From positions 124,001 through 188,000 of the forward strand of contig JBIKWB010000003.1 in the NCBI GenBank assembly GCA_044356555.1: a stretch of DNA of 64,000 nucleotides. The letters are read 5' to 3'. Origin of the DNA: Tous-C4FEB sp044356555 (GTDB lineage: Bacteria; Verrucomicrobiota; Verrucomicrobiia; Opitutales; Opitutaceae). A program made the translations under genes and the position numbers. Shown here one piece after another: positions 30,220 through 39,411 of this stretch. Each line of letters starts with the position of its first letter. The first letter of the stretch is position 1. The notes beneath the pieces were generated by a model. That model was not told where the DNA came from. It saw nothing but the letters and a program-made list of their open reading frames with translations, and ran no database searches.

Positions 30220-31695
30220 TTAGACCTTCTCCGGGATCACATACGGCGGGCGTTGCGTCTCGCGCAGGAGATAGCGCGCGCGCTCCAGCGTGCCTTCCCC
30301 GCCCGACGCCACCCGCGCAATCCCATCGCCGTTGCGCTCGATGTCCATCCACGGCCCGAGCGAGAGCGGGCGTCGCGCGAGATCGACGCCGTGCACCCCG
30401 AGATGCTCCGCCAACGACCTCGCCACCCCCGCCGCCGCCGGCATCGCGTCCAACGCGCCCGCAATTTCCTGCGACGTGGCCGGCGCTCCGACGCGCATCG
30501 AAATATTTCCGAGGTGACACATCGCCGCCGAGGCGTGGCCGATCTCGGCCGAAGCCGCGAGATCCTGCGTGCGCCGGCTGCGCACCGCATCGAGAAAGTT
30601 CGTCATGTGCGCGACGACGCCGCCTTCCCCGGGGAATTTCTTGATAACCTTGCCGCTCGGGTCATTCGCCGTGCAACCGATCAGCCCCGCCAACGTGCCG
30701 CCTTCGCAATGCGCCACCACGCCCACGCGCAGCCCACCCGCCTGGTCCATATACGTCACGCCCGGCTTCGCCGGCAGCCCGCGCGCTTCGAAAATCACTG
30801 GCGCCGCGTCGTAATCGTAAACCGCGATCTGCGCGTTTGGCGTCTCTGCCGGATCGTCGTGCACGAAGCGGCCCCCGAGCCCGAGGACCCGCTTCGGCGG
30901 TCCGTCGGCCCGCACCATGCGCCGCGCGACATCGAGGATGTGCACGCCGTTGTTGCCCAGCTCGCCGTTGCCCGTCGCCCACGACCAGTGCCAGTCGTAG
31001 TGCACCTTGTCCCGTTCGAGCGGCGACACCGGCGCCGGTCCGCAAAACGCCTCGTAATTCATCCAGTCCGGATACCACGGCGCCCGGCGCGGGATCGCGT
31101 CGCGTTTCCCGTAGTAGGGCGCGTGGATATACTTGATCTTCCCCAGCCCGCCTTCGTGCAGAAACTTGATGCCCGCCGCGAGCCCGTCCTCCGAGCGATA
31201 CTGCGTGCCCACTTGCACGATGCGCCCATACTTTGCGGCGGCCTCTACCATCTTGCGCCCCTCCCACACGGTGTGGCTCATCGGTTTCTCGACGTAGACA
31301 TCCTTGCCCGCCTGACACGCCCACACCGTGAGCAACGCGTGCCAATGATTCGGCGTCACCACGAGCACCGCGTCCACATCCGCCCGCGCCAGCAACGCGC
31401 GCGCATCCGGGGTGGTAAACGGGGCCGCCGTCCCCGGTTTCAGTCCAGCCTGCGCCTTCGTGATCTGCGTCGGATCGACATCGCACAACGCAACGACCCG
31501 CACATCCGTCCGCAGCATGAGTTGCTTGATGTGCGCCTGCGCCTTGGCCCCGCAGCCGATGATGCCCAGCCGCACCGCGTCATTCGCCCCGACCGGCGCG
31601 GCCCACGCGGGTGTCCGGAGTCCGGCAGCCAGCGCACCGGCTCCCGCCGCCCAAGCCGTTTTCACCAAAAATGCACGTCGGTTAATTTCTTTCAT
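30220..31695 (-). CDS. Gfo/Idh/MocA-family oxidoreductase with Tat signal
   Basis: The 491-residue protein begins MKEINRRAFLVKTAWAAGAG, a twin-arginine signal. A Rossmann motif (VRLGIIGCGAKAQAHIKQLM) and the EKP catalytic loop (KDVYVEKPMSHTVWEGRKMV) follow. Downstream blocks are VQVGTQYRSEDGLAAG and a histidine-containing stretch GNNGVHILDVARRM. It is longer than the 390-residue relative at 11868, as is common for the exported group. The start at 31695 is set by the Tat motif although the frame is open to 31836. It heads the operon with the ceramidase-like and PVC cytochrome genes, suggesting a periplasmic oxidation pathway feeding the cytochrome. Confidence 0.91.
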   Translation of the reverse strand: MKEINRRAFLVKTAWAAGAGALAAGLRTPAWAAPVGANDAVRLGIIGCGAKAQAHIKQLMLRTDVRVVALCDVDPTQITKAQAGLKPGTAAPFTTPDARALLARADVDAVLVVTPNHWHALLTVWACQAGKDVYVEKPMSHTVWEGRKMVEAAAKYGRIVQVGTQYRSEDGLAAGIKFLHEGGLGKIKYIHAPYYGKRDAIPRRAPWYPDWMNYEAFCGPAPVSPLERDKVHYDWHWSWATGNGELGNNGVHILDVARRMVRADGPPKRVLGLGGRFVHDDPAETPNAQIAVYDYDAAPVIFEARGLPAKPGVTYMDQAGGLRVGVVAHCEGGTLAGLIGCTANDPSGKVIKKFPGEGGVVAHMTNFLDAVRSRRTQDLAASAEIGHASAAMCHLGNISMRVGAPATSQEIAGALDAMPAAAGVARSLAEHLGVHGVDLARRPLSLGPWMDIERNGDGIARVASGGEGTLERARYLLRETQRPPYVIPEKV

Positions 31696-31740
31696 AGGGT
31701 CAAAGCGGCTTTCGCGCCGCGTCGACCAGCATACACGCCC

Positions 31741-31764
31741 GCCGCCGGGCTCAAGCCCGGAGGC
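31741..31764. terminator. Hairpin between YkgJ-type gene and Gfo/Idh/MocA gene
   Basis: GCCGCCGGGC and GCCCGGAGGC form a 9-of-10 bp stem around a TCAA loop. It lies between the stop of the YkgJ-type gene and the oxidoreductase start. No T tract follows on the minus strand, so it could be a REP-like or processing hairpin instead of a terminator. Confidence 0.4.
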
Positions 31765-31836
31765 GCTTTTCTTCGTCGAACGCGGTGAATAATAGCCCGT
31801 GGCAGACGAGGTCAGGAGCCCGTCCGCGCGTGCCAC

Positions 31837-32367
31837 TCAACTCGCCTCTGCCCGCACGTGGAATTTTTCATGCGCAAGCAGATTGAAGCGGTGCACGGCC
31901 AAGCCCAGCTCCGCGAAAAGCGCTCCCGCATCGGCGTCGGCCGCACCGCTTTCCATCCGCCGCTGCGTGCGCCGAAAGCGCTCGGCCAACGGGCGATGCT
32001 CATCGGTGTCGCCCAAGCGGCGCAAAAGGCGGCGGATTTTCTCCGCCGCGCGCCGCGCTTTTCGCACCTCGCTCATAGCGGCGGCCGCCGAAATCGCGCC
32101 GGTTTGCGCGGCCTTGAATAAGCCACACTCAAACGCCCGGCATTGCCCCGGCCGGTCAGCATAAACCCGGCACGTGCGATCCGCGCACAACGCCGCGCAC
32201 GGTTGACGAAAGAATGTCACCGCCGACCGACCGCGCGTGACCGCCACCGGCAGGCCGAGCGCACGCAAGTGCTTCGCATCGTCGCGCGGCCCGAGCTGGA
32301 CGTTGTCAAAAAGGGTACCGTCGCAGCACAGGCCGCAAGCAAGGCAGAGGTCTTCACCGATGTTCAC
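31837..32367 (-). CDS. YkgJ-family cysteine-cluster protein
   Basis: The 176-residue protein begins MNIGEDLCLACGLCCDGTLF and has the family's two Cys clusters: CLACGLCC near the N-terminus and CAALCADRTCRVYADRPGQC with ECGLF following. YkgJ-type (UPF0153-like) proteins probably bind Zn or Fe-S; their function is not known. The rest is helical and basic (ARRAAEKIRRLLRRLGD). No signal peptide is seen. It precedes the Gfo/Idh/MocA gene on the same strand but with 141 bp and a hairpin between them, so it is probably a separate unit. Confidence 0.85.
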   Translation of the reverse strand: MNIGEDLCLACGLCCDGTLFDNVQLGPRDDAKHLRALGLPVAVTRGRSAVTFFRQPCAALCADRTCRVYADRPGQCRAFECGLFKAAQTGAISAAAAMSEVRKARRAAEKIRRLLRRLGDTDEHRPLAERFRRTQRRMESGAADADAGALFAELGLAVHRFNLLAHEKFHVRAEAS

Positions 32368-32824
32368 GCCCCACCTTCCCGCCGCCGCCCGCCCAAGCGC
32401 AAGCCCGCCCCAAAGACGAAGTAGGACGAGGTCTCCGACCAGCCCTCAACGCTCAAGCCCGCGCCCACGCCCACCGCTACCGCACTCTCGGCCGCCGTCT
32501 GGGCGGGGGCGACAGCCGGCCGGCAAATACGAAACCGCCCCTCCAGCCCGATCGTTCAACGTCTCCAATCCTTCGCCGAAAAATGCCGCGCCGATCCCGG
32601 GAACTCGTTCACCAGCCGCACGGGCACCGGCCTCTCCGCCAACCCAGCCGGCTGACGCCGTGATTTTCACTCAATTTCAGTCCAAACGTGTGCATCTTCT
32701 TTCAATTAATTTTTCCCGGTTGAGTGTCTCTTTCACCGGCCCACGGTTCTTCACTTCGTTCACTCCTCATAGCGGTAGCAGTCCGAGTGTTTCGTGACGC
32801 CGAAATTTGACTAAGCTCCTCGCT
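32368..32824. other. Intergenic stretch without recognisable genes
   Basis: All frames give Arg/Pro/Ser-rich low-complexity translations with no family motif. The right part (about 32660-32800) is AT-richer and may hold a promoter for the YkgJ-type gene or relic sequence. No repeat shared with the rest of the window was seen. Confidence 0.6.
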
Positions 32825-34453
32825 TTATCCGGCCCGTGCCACGCCCCACGGCGAGAACGTCACAATCACTGCAAGCCAAACGATCGCCAAGGCTGCGAGC
32901 GTGAATCGGAAAATACGCCGCTCTCGGCTGGTCATCGAGTTTGCCGCGGCCGCAGCCGTGAGATCCGCCACTTCGTTCGCGCCCGGATTCGCGCCGCCGC
33001 TACGGCTAACCAGCGCCATCGTCGCCGCGCAGACGAGCGTGATCACAAAGCCACAGTTCAACGCGCTGCGGAGGTAGCGCGGGAGCTGCGCGACGATGTC
33101 AGGCTGGCCGAGCGCCCAAAACGTAATCGCCCCGAGCACCGTGCCCACCGTCAGCGTGGCCACGGCACCACGCGGGGTCGCACGGCGGCTGAAGATGCCC
33201 GCTACGACACACACGAAAACGGGCGGAGCGAGCAGCGACCAGATTTGTACGAGATAACTGTAGACGCCCTTGAATTCCTTGATCCCTGGCGCCAGCACCG
33301 CACACAGCACCAGAACCACTACCATAATACCGCGGCCCATCCGCACGCGGGCCGGCTCGGACAATTTCGGGGCGAAGCGCAGCACAAAATCATACGATAT
33401 CATCGACGACGCCGCCGAAAGACCCGCCGCCACCGTGCCAAGAATCGCCGCGAGCAATCCGGCGAGCACGAGTCCCGCGAGCCCCGCCGGCACATAGGTG
33501 GACACCAACCGGGCATAAACTTGGTCGGCTTGCGCCAGCCCGGGAATCAGTTTCGCCGCAATCACACCCGGCGCCGCGATGATGAAGAGCGCAAGAATCT
33601 TCAGAAACGCCGCGAAGACCGCGCCCATCTTCGAATGATATACACTCCGCGCCGCCAGCGCTCGCTGCACATAGTCGTGATCCGTGCAGTGCCCATGCAC
33701 CGCGAGCACCAGTCCGCCCGTTATCATCGGAAGCCAGCCAAACGCGTGATCCCACGGCAGCACCACGGTCCACAGGCTGTTGCCCGCCCCACCGGCGGTC
33801 GACAACACCCCGGCCCATCCGCCCGCGGCCGATAGCGTCAGGAAAAACGTAATCGCTCCGCCCGCCACCAGCAGCGCGACCTGCAGGAGATCCGTCCACA
33901 GCACCGAACGCAGCCCGCCAAAAATCGTGTAGGTGCCCGCCGCCACCGCGATCGCCGCCACCGCCAAGTTGAACTGCAGCGTCGAACTCATACCCATCAG
34001 GTCCGTCAACACGGTTGCCCCCGCGTAGAGCGCACTCGCGATGCTCGCCGCCAGAATCATCACGATATTGATCGCGGAAACAAACATCCGCGTGCCCGGG
34101 CTGTAACGGCGCTCGAAAAACTCCGGCGCCGTGCGCAGTTTCAACGACAAATAAACGTCCACGAAAAACACCGCGAGGAGCGCAAAGCACGACGCCCCGA
34201 CGAGCTGAAACGCTCCCGCCGCCAAACCAATCGTGTAGGCGAGACCCGCCTGCCCGACAAACTGCTGGCTCGAAATGTTCGCCGAAAACATTGATGCCCC
34301 GACCATCGGCCACGTCGCCTCACGGTCCGCGAGGAAGAGCGCCTCCGCGCTCCGGATTTTTTTCCGCCCAAACCACAGCCCGAGTGCAATCGTCAGCAGA
34401 AAATAGGCGCCCACAATGACACCGTCGAGGGGAGTGATCCGAAGCGCATTCAT
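32825..34453 (-). CDS. Sodium:solute symporter (SSS family)
   Basis: The 542-residue membrane protein begins MNALRITPLDGVIVGAYFLL and shows about 13 hydrophobic segments. Typical SSS blocks include ATWPMVGASMFSANISSQQF, APEFFERRYSPGTRMFVSAI and WTDLLQVALLVAGGAITFFL, with sodium-site-type small/Ser residues in AAGLSAASSMISYDF. The family imports sugars, amino acids or carboxylates with Na+. The start at 34453 overlaps the sulfatase stop (ATGA), so it is translationally coupled to a sulfatase lacking a signal peptide. Together they suggest uptake of a sulfated sugar followed by cytoplasmic desulfation. Expression is probably controlled by the divergent LacI regulator. Confidence 0.92.
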   Translation of the reverse strand: MNALRITPLDGVIVGAYFLLTIALGLWFGRKKIRSAEALFLADREATWPMVGASMFSANISSQQFVGQAGLAYTIGLAAGAFQLVGASCFALLAVFFVDVYLSLKLRTAPEFFERRYSPGTRMFVSAINIVMILAASIASALYAGATVLTDLMGMSSTLQFNLAVAAIAVAAGTYTIFGGLRSVLWTDLLQVALLVAGGAITFFLTLSAAGGWAGVLSTAGGAGNSLWTVVLPWDHAFGWLPMITGGLVLAVHGHCTDHDYVQRALAARSVYHSKMGAVFAAFLKILALFIIAAPGVIAAKLIPGLAQADQVYARLVSTYVPAGLAGLVLAGLLAAILGTVAAGLSAASSMISYDFVLRFAPKLSEPARVRMGRGIMVVVLVLCAVLAPGIKEFKGVYSYLVQIWSLLAPPVFVCVVAGIFSRRATPRGAVATLTVGTVLGAITFWALGQPDIVAQLPRYLRSALNCGFVITLVCAATMALVSRSGGANPGANEVADLTAAAAANSMTSRERRIFRFTLAALAIVWLAVIVTFSPWGVARAG

Positions 34454-35814
34454 GAAATCATAGAGCGCACCGGCCCAAACCACCGGTCTCCCGTTTCCTC
34501 CTGCCATGTTTTCAGCCGCACGCGCAGTGCCGCGATCCGCGTCGCGTTACCCGGGTCACTCGCAAGATCGTCGCACTCGTCCGGATCGGCCGACAAATCG
34601 AACAACTGCACGCGCTCAATCCCGCCGACTCGATAGACGATCAGTTTCCAGCGCCCGTCAGAAATCATCCGCTGGAAGTCCATGTAGACCGCGCCCACCG
34701 ACTCCCGCCCGCCGCCGTTGCCCGCCATCGCCGCTACGAGACTCCGGCTGTCGAGTCCTGCCGGCGCCGTCACGCCCGCGAGGTCACACAACGTCGCGTA
34801 AAGATCGAGCGGGTGCATCAACGCCTCGCACCGCCGCGCCGCCGGCACGCCCGGGCCCGCGATAATCAACGGCACACGCACGCTGGGTTCGTAGAGGTTC
34901 TGTTTGCCCAGCAGACCATGACTGCCCAACGCGAGTCCGTGGTCGGATACATAAACCACCAACGTATGCTCCTCCTGCCCGGTCTCACGCAGCGCGGTAA
35001 GCACCCGCCCAATGCACGCATCGTGATGCGAGATCATCCCGTAATAATCCGCGAGGTGTTCGCGCACGACGTCGGGCGAAAGCGGCCTCGGCACCAACTG
35101 CTCATCGCGCACCTTGAGCTCGCCGTTATCAAACCCGTGGCCTGGTCGGAAGTTCTTCGGCAGCGGAATCTGCGCCGCATCGTACCGCGCGCGAAATTCC
35201 GCGGGCGGCGTCCGCGGGTCGTGCGGCGAGGTCAGCGCGACCCACGCAAAAAACGGCCGGGACCGCGCGCGCTCGCGCACAAATTCCTCCGCCGCGCCGC
35301 AAAATATCGCCGAAGAAAATCCGTCGCCCACCCGCGCGGGCTCGCCGCGCCGAATTTCCTCAAGGTCCCTCACCGGCACCGCCGTGTGATCGCACATCCC
35401 CCCGTGAAAAATCTTCTGTCCACGCTCGAATGACCGCAGCAGCGCCGTCAGGTCGTTATGCCACTTGCCCGTGACAAACGTTTCGTAGCCCGCCGCCCGC
35501 AGTCGCTCCGGCAGCGTGCACGCGTCGGCCGGCAGTTGGACTTCGAAGACCGGTCCGAGATCGAGCTTCGGCTCGGCATCGGCGCGAAACACGCCGTTGC
35601 CCGTCAACAAGCACGCCCGCGAAGGGGCGCACACCGCCGGCATCAGGCTGCCCTGAATCGTCGCACGGGTGAACGTCGTGCCACGCCGCACGAGGCCGTC
35701 CAATACCGGCGTTTTCACCGTTGCATGCCCCAGCGCCCCGATGGCATCCGCCCGGTGATCGTCGACGACGACGAAGAGGATGTTGGGTTGGGAAAGGCCG
35801 GCGCCAATGGGCAT
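34450..35814 (-). CDS. Sulfatase without signal peptide (probably cytoplasmic)
   Basis: The 454-residue protein starts MPIGAGLSQPNILFVVVDDH, going directly into the sulfatase metal-binding strand. The formylglycine motif is canonical: CAPSR in AVCAPSRACLLTGNGVFRAD. Other active-site blocks are FVTGKWHNDLTALLRSFERG and YVSDHGLALGSHGLLGKQNL. No upstream in-frame start adds a hydrophobic leader; the frame meets a stop within about 20 codons. Unlike the other five intact sulfatases here, it therefore lacks an export signal. It is coupled to an SSS symporter by a 4-bp overlap and lies divergent from a LacI regulator, with a candidate operator between them. Confidence 0.9.
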   Translation of the reverse strand: MPIGAGLSQPNILFVVVDDHRADAIGALGHATVKTPVLDGLVRRGTTFTRATIQGSLMPAVCAPSRACLLTGNGVFRADAEPKLDLGPVFEVQLPADACTLPERLRAAGYETFVTGKWHNDLTALLRSFERGQKIFHGGMCDHTAVPVRDLEEIRRGEPARVGDGFSSAIFCGAAEEFVRERARSRPFFAWVALTSPHDPRTPPAEFRARYDAAQIPLPKNFRPGHGFDNGELKVRDEQLVPRPLSPDVVREHLADYYGMISHHDACIGRVLTALRETGQEEHTLVVYVSDHGLALGSHGLLGKQNLYEPSVRVPLIIAGPGVPAARRCEALMHPLDLYATLCDLAGVTAPAGLDSRSLVAAMAGNGGGRESVGAVYMDFQRMISDGRWKLIVYRVGGIERVQLFDLSADPDECDDLASDPGNATRIAALRVRLKTWQEETGDRWFGPVRSMIS

Positions 35815-35862
35815 GCGGCCAAGCTTTGTCGGGCCTTGCGGCGCAAAACAAGGCCGCGTCTA

Positions 35863-35876
35863 CTGAATCGCTTAAG
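35863..35876. promoter_or_regulatory. LacI-type operator, site 1 (sulfatase/lacI divergent region)
   Basis: CTGAATCGCTTAAG is an imperfect palindrome with a central CG. It agrees at 12 of 14 positions with the ideal CTTAAGCGCTTAAG. It sits in the 67-bp gap between divergent sulfatase and lacI starts, so it could control both. Site 2 at 36965 agrees at 13 of 14. Confidence 0.6.
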
Positions 35877-35881
35877 CGACC

Positions 35882-36928
35882 ATGCCGACCACTACGACCC
35901 TCAAGCACATCGCCGAGCACATCGGCCTCAGCATCGCCGCCGTGTCGATGGCGTTGCGCGACCACGCCTCACTCCCCGCCACCACGATCGCCCGGGTAAA
36001 GCGCGCCGCGCTCAAGCTCCGCTACACACCCAACTCCGCCGGCAGCGCCCTCGCCGCCCACCGCCAGCAATTGCGCGTGCGCCGTGATTTTTCCGTCATC
36101 GCGCTCGTTTCAAATTGGCCGACGTGCGATGACTGGTTGCAGCGCCCGAGCGCCCAGCGCCTGCTCGCCGGAGCGACAGCGCGCGCCCGCGCCTACGGCT
36201 ACGAACTACAGCACCTTTGGGCTCGTGAAAGCGGCATGACGCCCGCCCGTTTCAGTCGCGTGCTCACGTCCCGCGGCATTCGCGGGCTGATCCTCGCGCC
36301 GCTTGAGCATCCTGATAGCCACCTCGATCTCGCATGGGAAAATTTCTCCACCGTCACTATCGAGCGCCCGGTGCGTTACGCGCACTTTTATCATGTGGTG
36401 CCCAACTACTCCGCCGACCTCCGGCTCGCGTGGTCCCGTCTGCGGGAGCGCGGCTACACCCGGATCGGCCTCGTCATCGAAGCCGACCTAGCCGAGCGCG
36501 TCGCCCACCAATGGGAAGCGGCCCACGCCTTTGAACAAAGTCGCACCGGCCCCGCCAACGCCCCGATCCCGAATCTCATCGTGTCCGGGCCAGATTCCCC
36601 TGCCGCCATCGGCGCTTGGCTCCGCACGCACCGGCCCGACGCGGTGATCAGCCGTTGCAACGATGTCTTCGCGGCTGCGGCCACATTAAAGCTCCACGTG
36701 CCTCGCGACCTCGGCTACGCGAGTCTGAATGTGGTCGACGACGCGCCCGACGTAAGCGGCATTCTCCAACACCGCGACGTCATGGGCGCCGCCGCCGTGG
36801 ACGCGCTGCACGGCCTGCTCCACCGCAATCACTGCGGCCCGCACGCCGTCGCCCAAGGCACCCAGATCGACGGCTCGTGGCACGACGGCCGCACGGTCAG
36901 GAAACCACCCCGCGAGCGAAAGCCATGA
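35882..36928 (+). CDS. LacI-family transcriptional regulator
   Basis: The 348-residue protein has an N-terminal LacI helix-turn-helix (TLKHIAEHIGLSIAAVSMAL, with the hinge-like LRYTPNSAGSALA). It is followed by a periplasmic-binding-protein-like effector domain (VIALVSNWPTCDDW, then GIRGLILAPLEHPDSH, and PDAVISRCNDVFAAA). It probably binds a sugar or sugar derivative as inducer. Candidate palindromic operators lie just before its own start (35863) and just after its stop, upstream of the TBDR gene (36965). This would make it the local regulator of the divergent sulfatase-symporter pair and of the TBDR-sulfatase-sulfatase run. It is probably autoregulated. Confidence 0.9.
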   Translation: MPTTTTLKHIAEHIGLSIAAVSMALRDHASLPATTIARVKRAALKLRYTPNSAGSALAAHRQQLRVRRDFSVIALVSNWPTCDDWLQRPSAQRLLAGATARARAYGYELQHLWARESGMTPARFSRVLTSRGIRGLILAPLEHPDSHLDLAWENFSTVTIERPVRYAHFYHVVPNYSADLRLAWSRLRERGYTRIGLVIEADLAERVAHQWEAAHAFEQSRTGPANAPIPNLIVSGPDSPAAIGAWLRTHRPDAVISRCNDVFAAAATLKLHVPRDLGYASLNVVDDAPDVSGILQHRDVMGAAAVDALHGLLHRNHCGPHAVAQGTQIDGSWHDGRTVRKPPRERKP

Positions 36929-36964
36929 TCACCGTTTTCTTCTGCCGCACACCGACATTCATCA

Positions 36965-36978
36965 CTTAAGCGTTTAAG
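36965..36978. promoter_or_regulatory. LacI-type operator, site 2 (upstream of TBDR gene)
   Basis: CTTAAGCGTTTAAG has a central CG and half-sites matching at 6 of 7 positions, extending to ACTTAAGC/GTTTAAGT at 7 of 8. It lies 87 bp before the TBDR ATG at 37066 and matches site 1 in form. Confidence 0.65.
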
Positions 36979-37065
36979 TTAACTCACCCTTGCCAGCCCC
37001 CGGCTTGCTCGCCTCGGATCCCCCAGCGTCGTTTTCCCCAACTACCGATGCGCCCTTCCCCACCC

Positions 37066-39363
37066 ATGAAAACCCTCCGTTCGTCAGCAGTTACGCGCCC
37101 TCTCCTCACGGCGCTCCTCGTCGGCACCATTGTCAGCTTCGCTCAAACCCCCGCTCCGGCCCCGGCCATGCCGGCCGCCAACGAGACAATTCTCCTGAAT
37201 CCATTTGATGTCACCGCCGGCAGCACGCAGGGCTACATGGCGACCAATACCATCTCCGGCACCGCGATGAACACGCCGCTTAAGGAGGTCCCGATGACCA
37301 TCAATGTCATCACCGCAGAACTGCTCGCCGATATGGTCCCGGCCGATCTGACCGCCGCGCTGACGTTTAACGCCTCGATCACCCAGACTAACCGCGTCCC
37401 CGTCTCCAATCGCGGCGATATCTTTTCGATTCGCGGCTTCCGCAATCGCAACGTCCTCATCGACGGCGTCACCGGCGGTGACTACATCCCGCCCCAAATG
37501 ATCGACCGCATTGAGGTCGTGAAAGGCCCCAACACTCTTTACGGCCAGTCCGATCCCGGCGGCTTGGTGAACATCATCACCAAACGCCCCCGCGGCCGCG
37601 AACATCTCAATGTTAACCTGCGCGCCGGCAACCACGGTCGGCTCACCGCCGAGTTCGACGCCAACCAGCCGGCGTTGGACGGCAAACTCGGCGTGCGGGT
37701 GGTCGGAGCCCACACGGAGACCGACGGATACCGGATCCTCGACGGCAACAAGTCGAACTTCCTTGGCCTCGCCAGTGACTTTCGCCTCGGGAAAAACACC
37801 ACGCTGGTGCTGCACGGCAGCGGCTCGAAGACCGAGGGCATCCCGAGCCAGCGTTCGACTTTTTCTTTCGAGATCATTCCCACCGACCTGAACCGGGACG
37901 GAAAGATCGACGCCACCAACGTCAACGGCGTCGTCGAGAGCTCCGCGCGCTACAACAACACCTTCCTCCCGCGCAACTACACCAGCGCCACCGCGGCCAC
38001 ACGCTACGAACAAGAGAACCGTTTCCTTCAGCTCGGCGTGCGCCACGTCTTCAACTCGCATATCAACGTGCAATACATGGCGGTCCGTACCACGCAGGAA
38101 CTCGATAACAGCTTCCGCGAATTCAACACGTTCACCGCCGGGTCGTCCGATGCCAACCATTCGGCCGGCTACGATTTCAACCGCACTGATGCGCATACGC
38201 TCAATAGCTTGCTCAATTTCTCCACCGGTCCGCTCGCTCACCGCATTTTGATCGGCGGCCGTTACACCTACGATTTTAATCGCGGAAACACCTACGCCCT
38301 TCGCGCTCTCGGAACCGCCCCCGAGCGTGCCGCCCTCGCGGGCCTGATTGCCGGCGGCCGGCCCATCCGGCTCTTCCTCACCAAGGCGGACGTTCTCTCC
38401 GGCGTAAAATACTGGCTCGACGATGTGCCCAGCCGCACCGAACTCCGTACCATCGGCACCCGCACCGGCACCAATGACTACGGCGAGACCCGTGTCGGAT
38501 CCGTTTACGCGACCGACAATGTATCGTTGTTCGACAATCGTCTCAAGTTGCTCGGCGGGGTGCGCTATATCCGCATCCGAGGCCAGTCCACCAACACCGC
38601 GGGCGTGAAGACCGGCGTCTTCAACGATCAGAGCAAGACCAGCTACCAAGCTGGCAGCGTGTTCGACCTCACCAAACAGCTTTCAGTTTTTGGCAACATT
38701 GCGACCGCCTTCAACCCCAACGGTTTCGACGCCCTTTCGGGCACGTTTTACAGCCCCGAGTTGTCGCGGGCTTACGAGGCGGGGCTCAAGTTCGACGATC
38801 TGTGGGAAGGTCGCATCGGCGGCTCGGTCTCACTCTTCAACATCCGAAAGAAAAATGTCGTCCGCTCCGATTTCAATCCGATCCTGTTTCGCGCCGACAC
38901 GGAGATCTCCGACGACGAAAGCAAAGGCTGGGAAGCCGAGCTGTTTTTCAACCCGATCAAAAATTGGCAGTCCATCATCAGCTACAGCCACATCGACGCA
39001 AAAGTCGTCGTCAGCCGGACGCTCGCGAAAAATCTCCGCCTTGAGGGCGCGGCGCCGAACAAGCTCACCTTTTGGAACAGCTACGGCTTCAACGAAGGCC
39101 CGCTGAAGGGTCTGCGCTTCGGCGGCGGATTTATCGTCGCTCGCGGGCCGATCCAGCAGTTTGGCACGAGCAACAACCAACTGGTCGTGGAGAATGGCTA
39201 CACCGTCATCAACCTCTTCGCCCGCTACAGCACCAAGCTCGCCGGCCGCGCCGTTTCCTTCGGCGTCAATGTCGACAACCTCAACGACGTCTTCTTCATC
39301 CGCAGTCGCGCCGCGACCAACGATCCGCGGCAGATCACCTTCTCGACGTCGGTCGAGTTCTGA
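37066..39363 (+). CDS. TonB-dependent receptor (no STN domain)
   Basis: The 765-residue protein has a Sec signal (MKTLRSSAVTRPLLTALLVG) ending near SFAQ. A TonB-box-like stretch (ILLNPFDVTAGST) follows, then the plug (RIEVVKGPNTLYGQSDPGGL, then VNIITKRPRG) and a beta-barrel ending VSVEF-type (FSTSVEF). An in-frame ATG at 37048 is less likely because 37066 puts the signal peptide first. Barrel homology is of the siderophore-receptor class. Its context, with two sulfatases downstream and a LacI operator upstream, points instead to a carbohydrate ligand. It is the first gene of the probable TBDR-sulfatase-sulfatase unit. Confidence 0.88.
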   Translation: MKTLRSSAVTRPLLTALLVGTIVSFAQTPAPAPAMPAANETILLNPFDVTAGSTQGYMATNTISGTAMNTPLKEVPMTINVITAELLADMVPADLTAALTFNASITQTNRVPVSNRGDIFSIRGFRNRNVLIDGVTGGDYIPPQMIDRIEVVKGPNTLYGQSDPGGLVNIITKRPRGREHLNVNLRAGNHGRLTAEFDANQPALDGKLGVRVVGAHTETDGYRILDGNKSNFLGLASDFRLGKNTTLVLHGSGSKTEGIPSQRSTFSFEIIPTDLNRDGKIDATNVNGVVESSARYNNTFLPRNYTSATAATRYEQENRFLQLGVRHVFNSHINVQYMAVRTTQELDNSFREFNTFTAGSSDANHSAGYDFNRTDAHTLNSLLNFSTGPLAHRILIGGRYTYDFNRGNTYALRALGTAPERAALAGLIAGGRPIRLFLTKADVLSGVKYWLDDVPSRTELRTIGTRTGTNDYGETRVGSVYATDNVSLFDNRLKLLGGVRYIRIRGQSTNTAGVKTGVFNDQSKTSYQAGSVFDLTKQLSVFGNIATAFNPNGFDALSGTFYSPELSRAYEAGLKFDDLWEGRIGGSVSLFNIRKKNVVRSDFNPILFRADTEISDDESKGWEAELFFNPIKNWQSIISYSHIDAKVVVSRTLAKNLRLEGAAPNKLTFWNSYGFNEGPLKGLRFGGGFIVARGPIQQFGTSNNQLVVENGYTVINLFARYSTKLAGRAVSFGVNVDNLNDVFFIRSRAATNDPRQITFSTSVEF

Positions 39364-39411
39364 TCGCTCTGTTTTCCTGCTCAAACCGGTCGCGCGCACG
39401 CCGTTTTCCCC

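Noticed and set aside
28865..30223. 452-codon plus-strand frame opposite the ceramidase-like gene
   Set aside because: Arg/His-rich shadow translation; the minus strand has signal peptide, HQHTG motif and operon overlaps.
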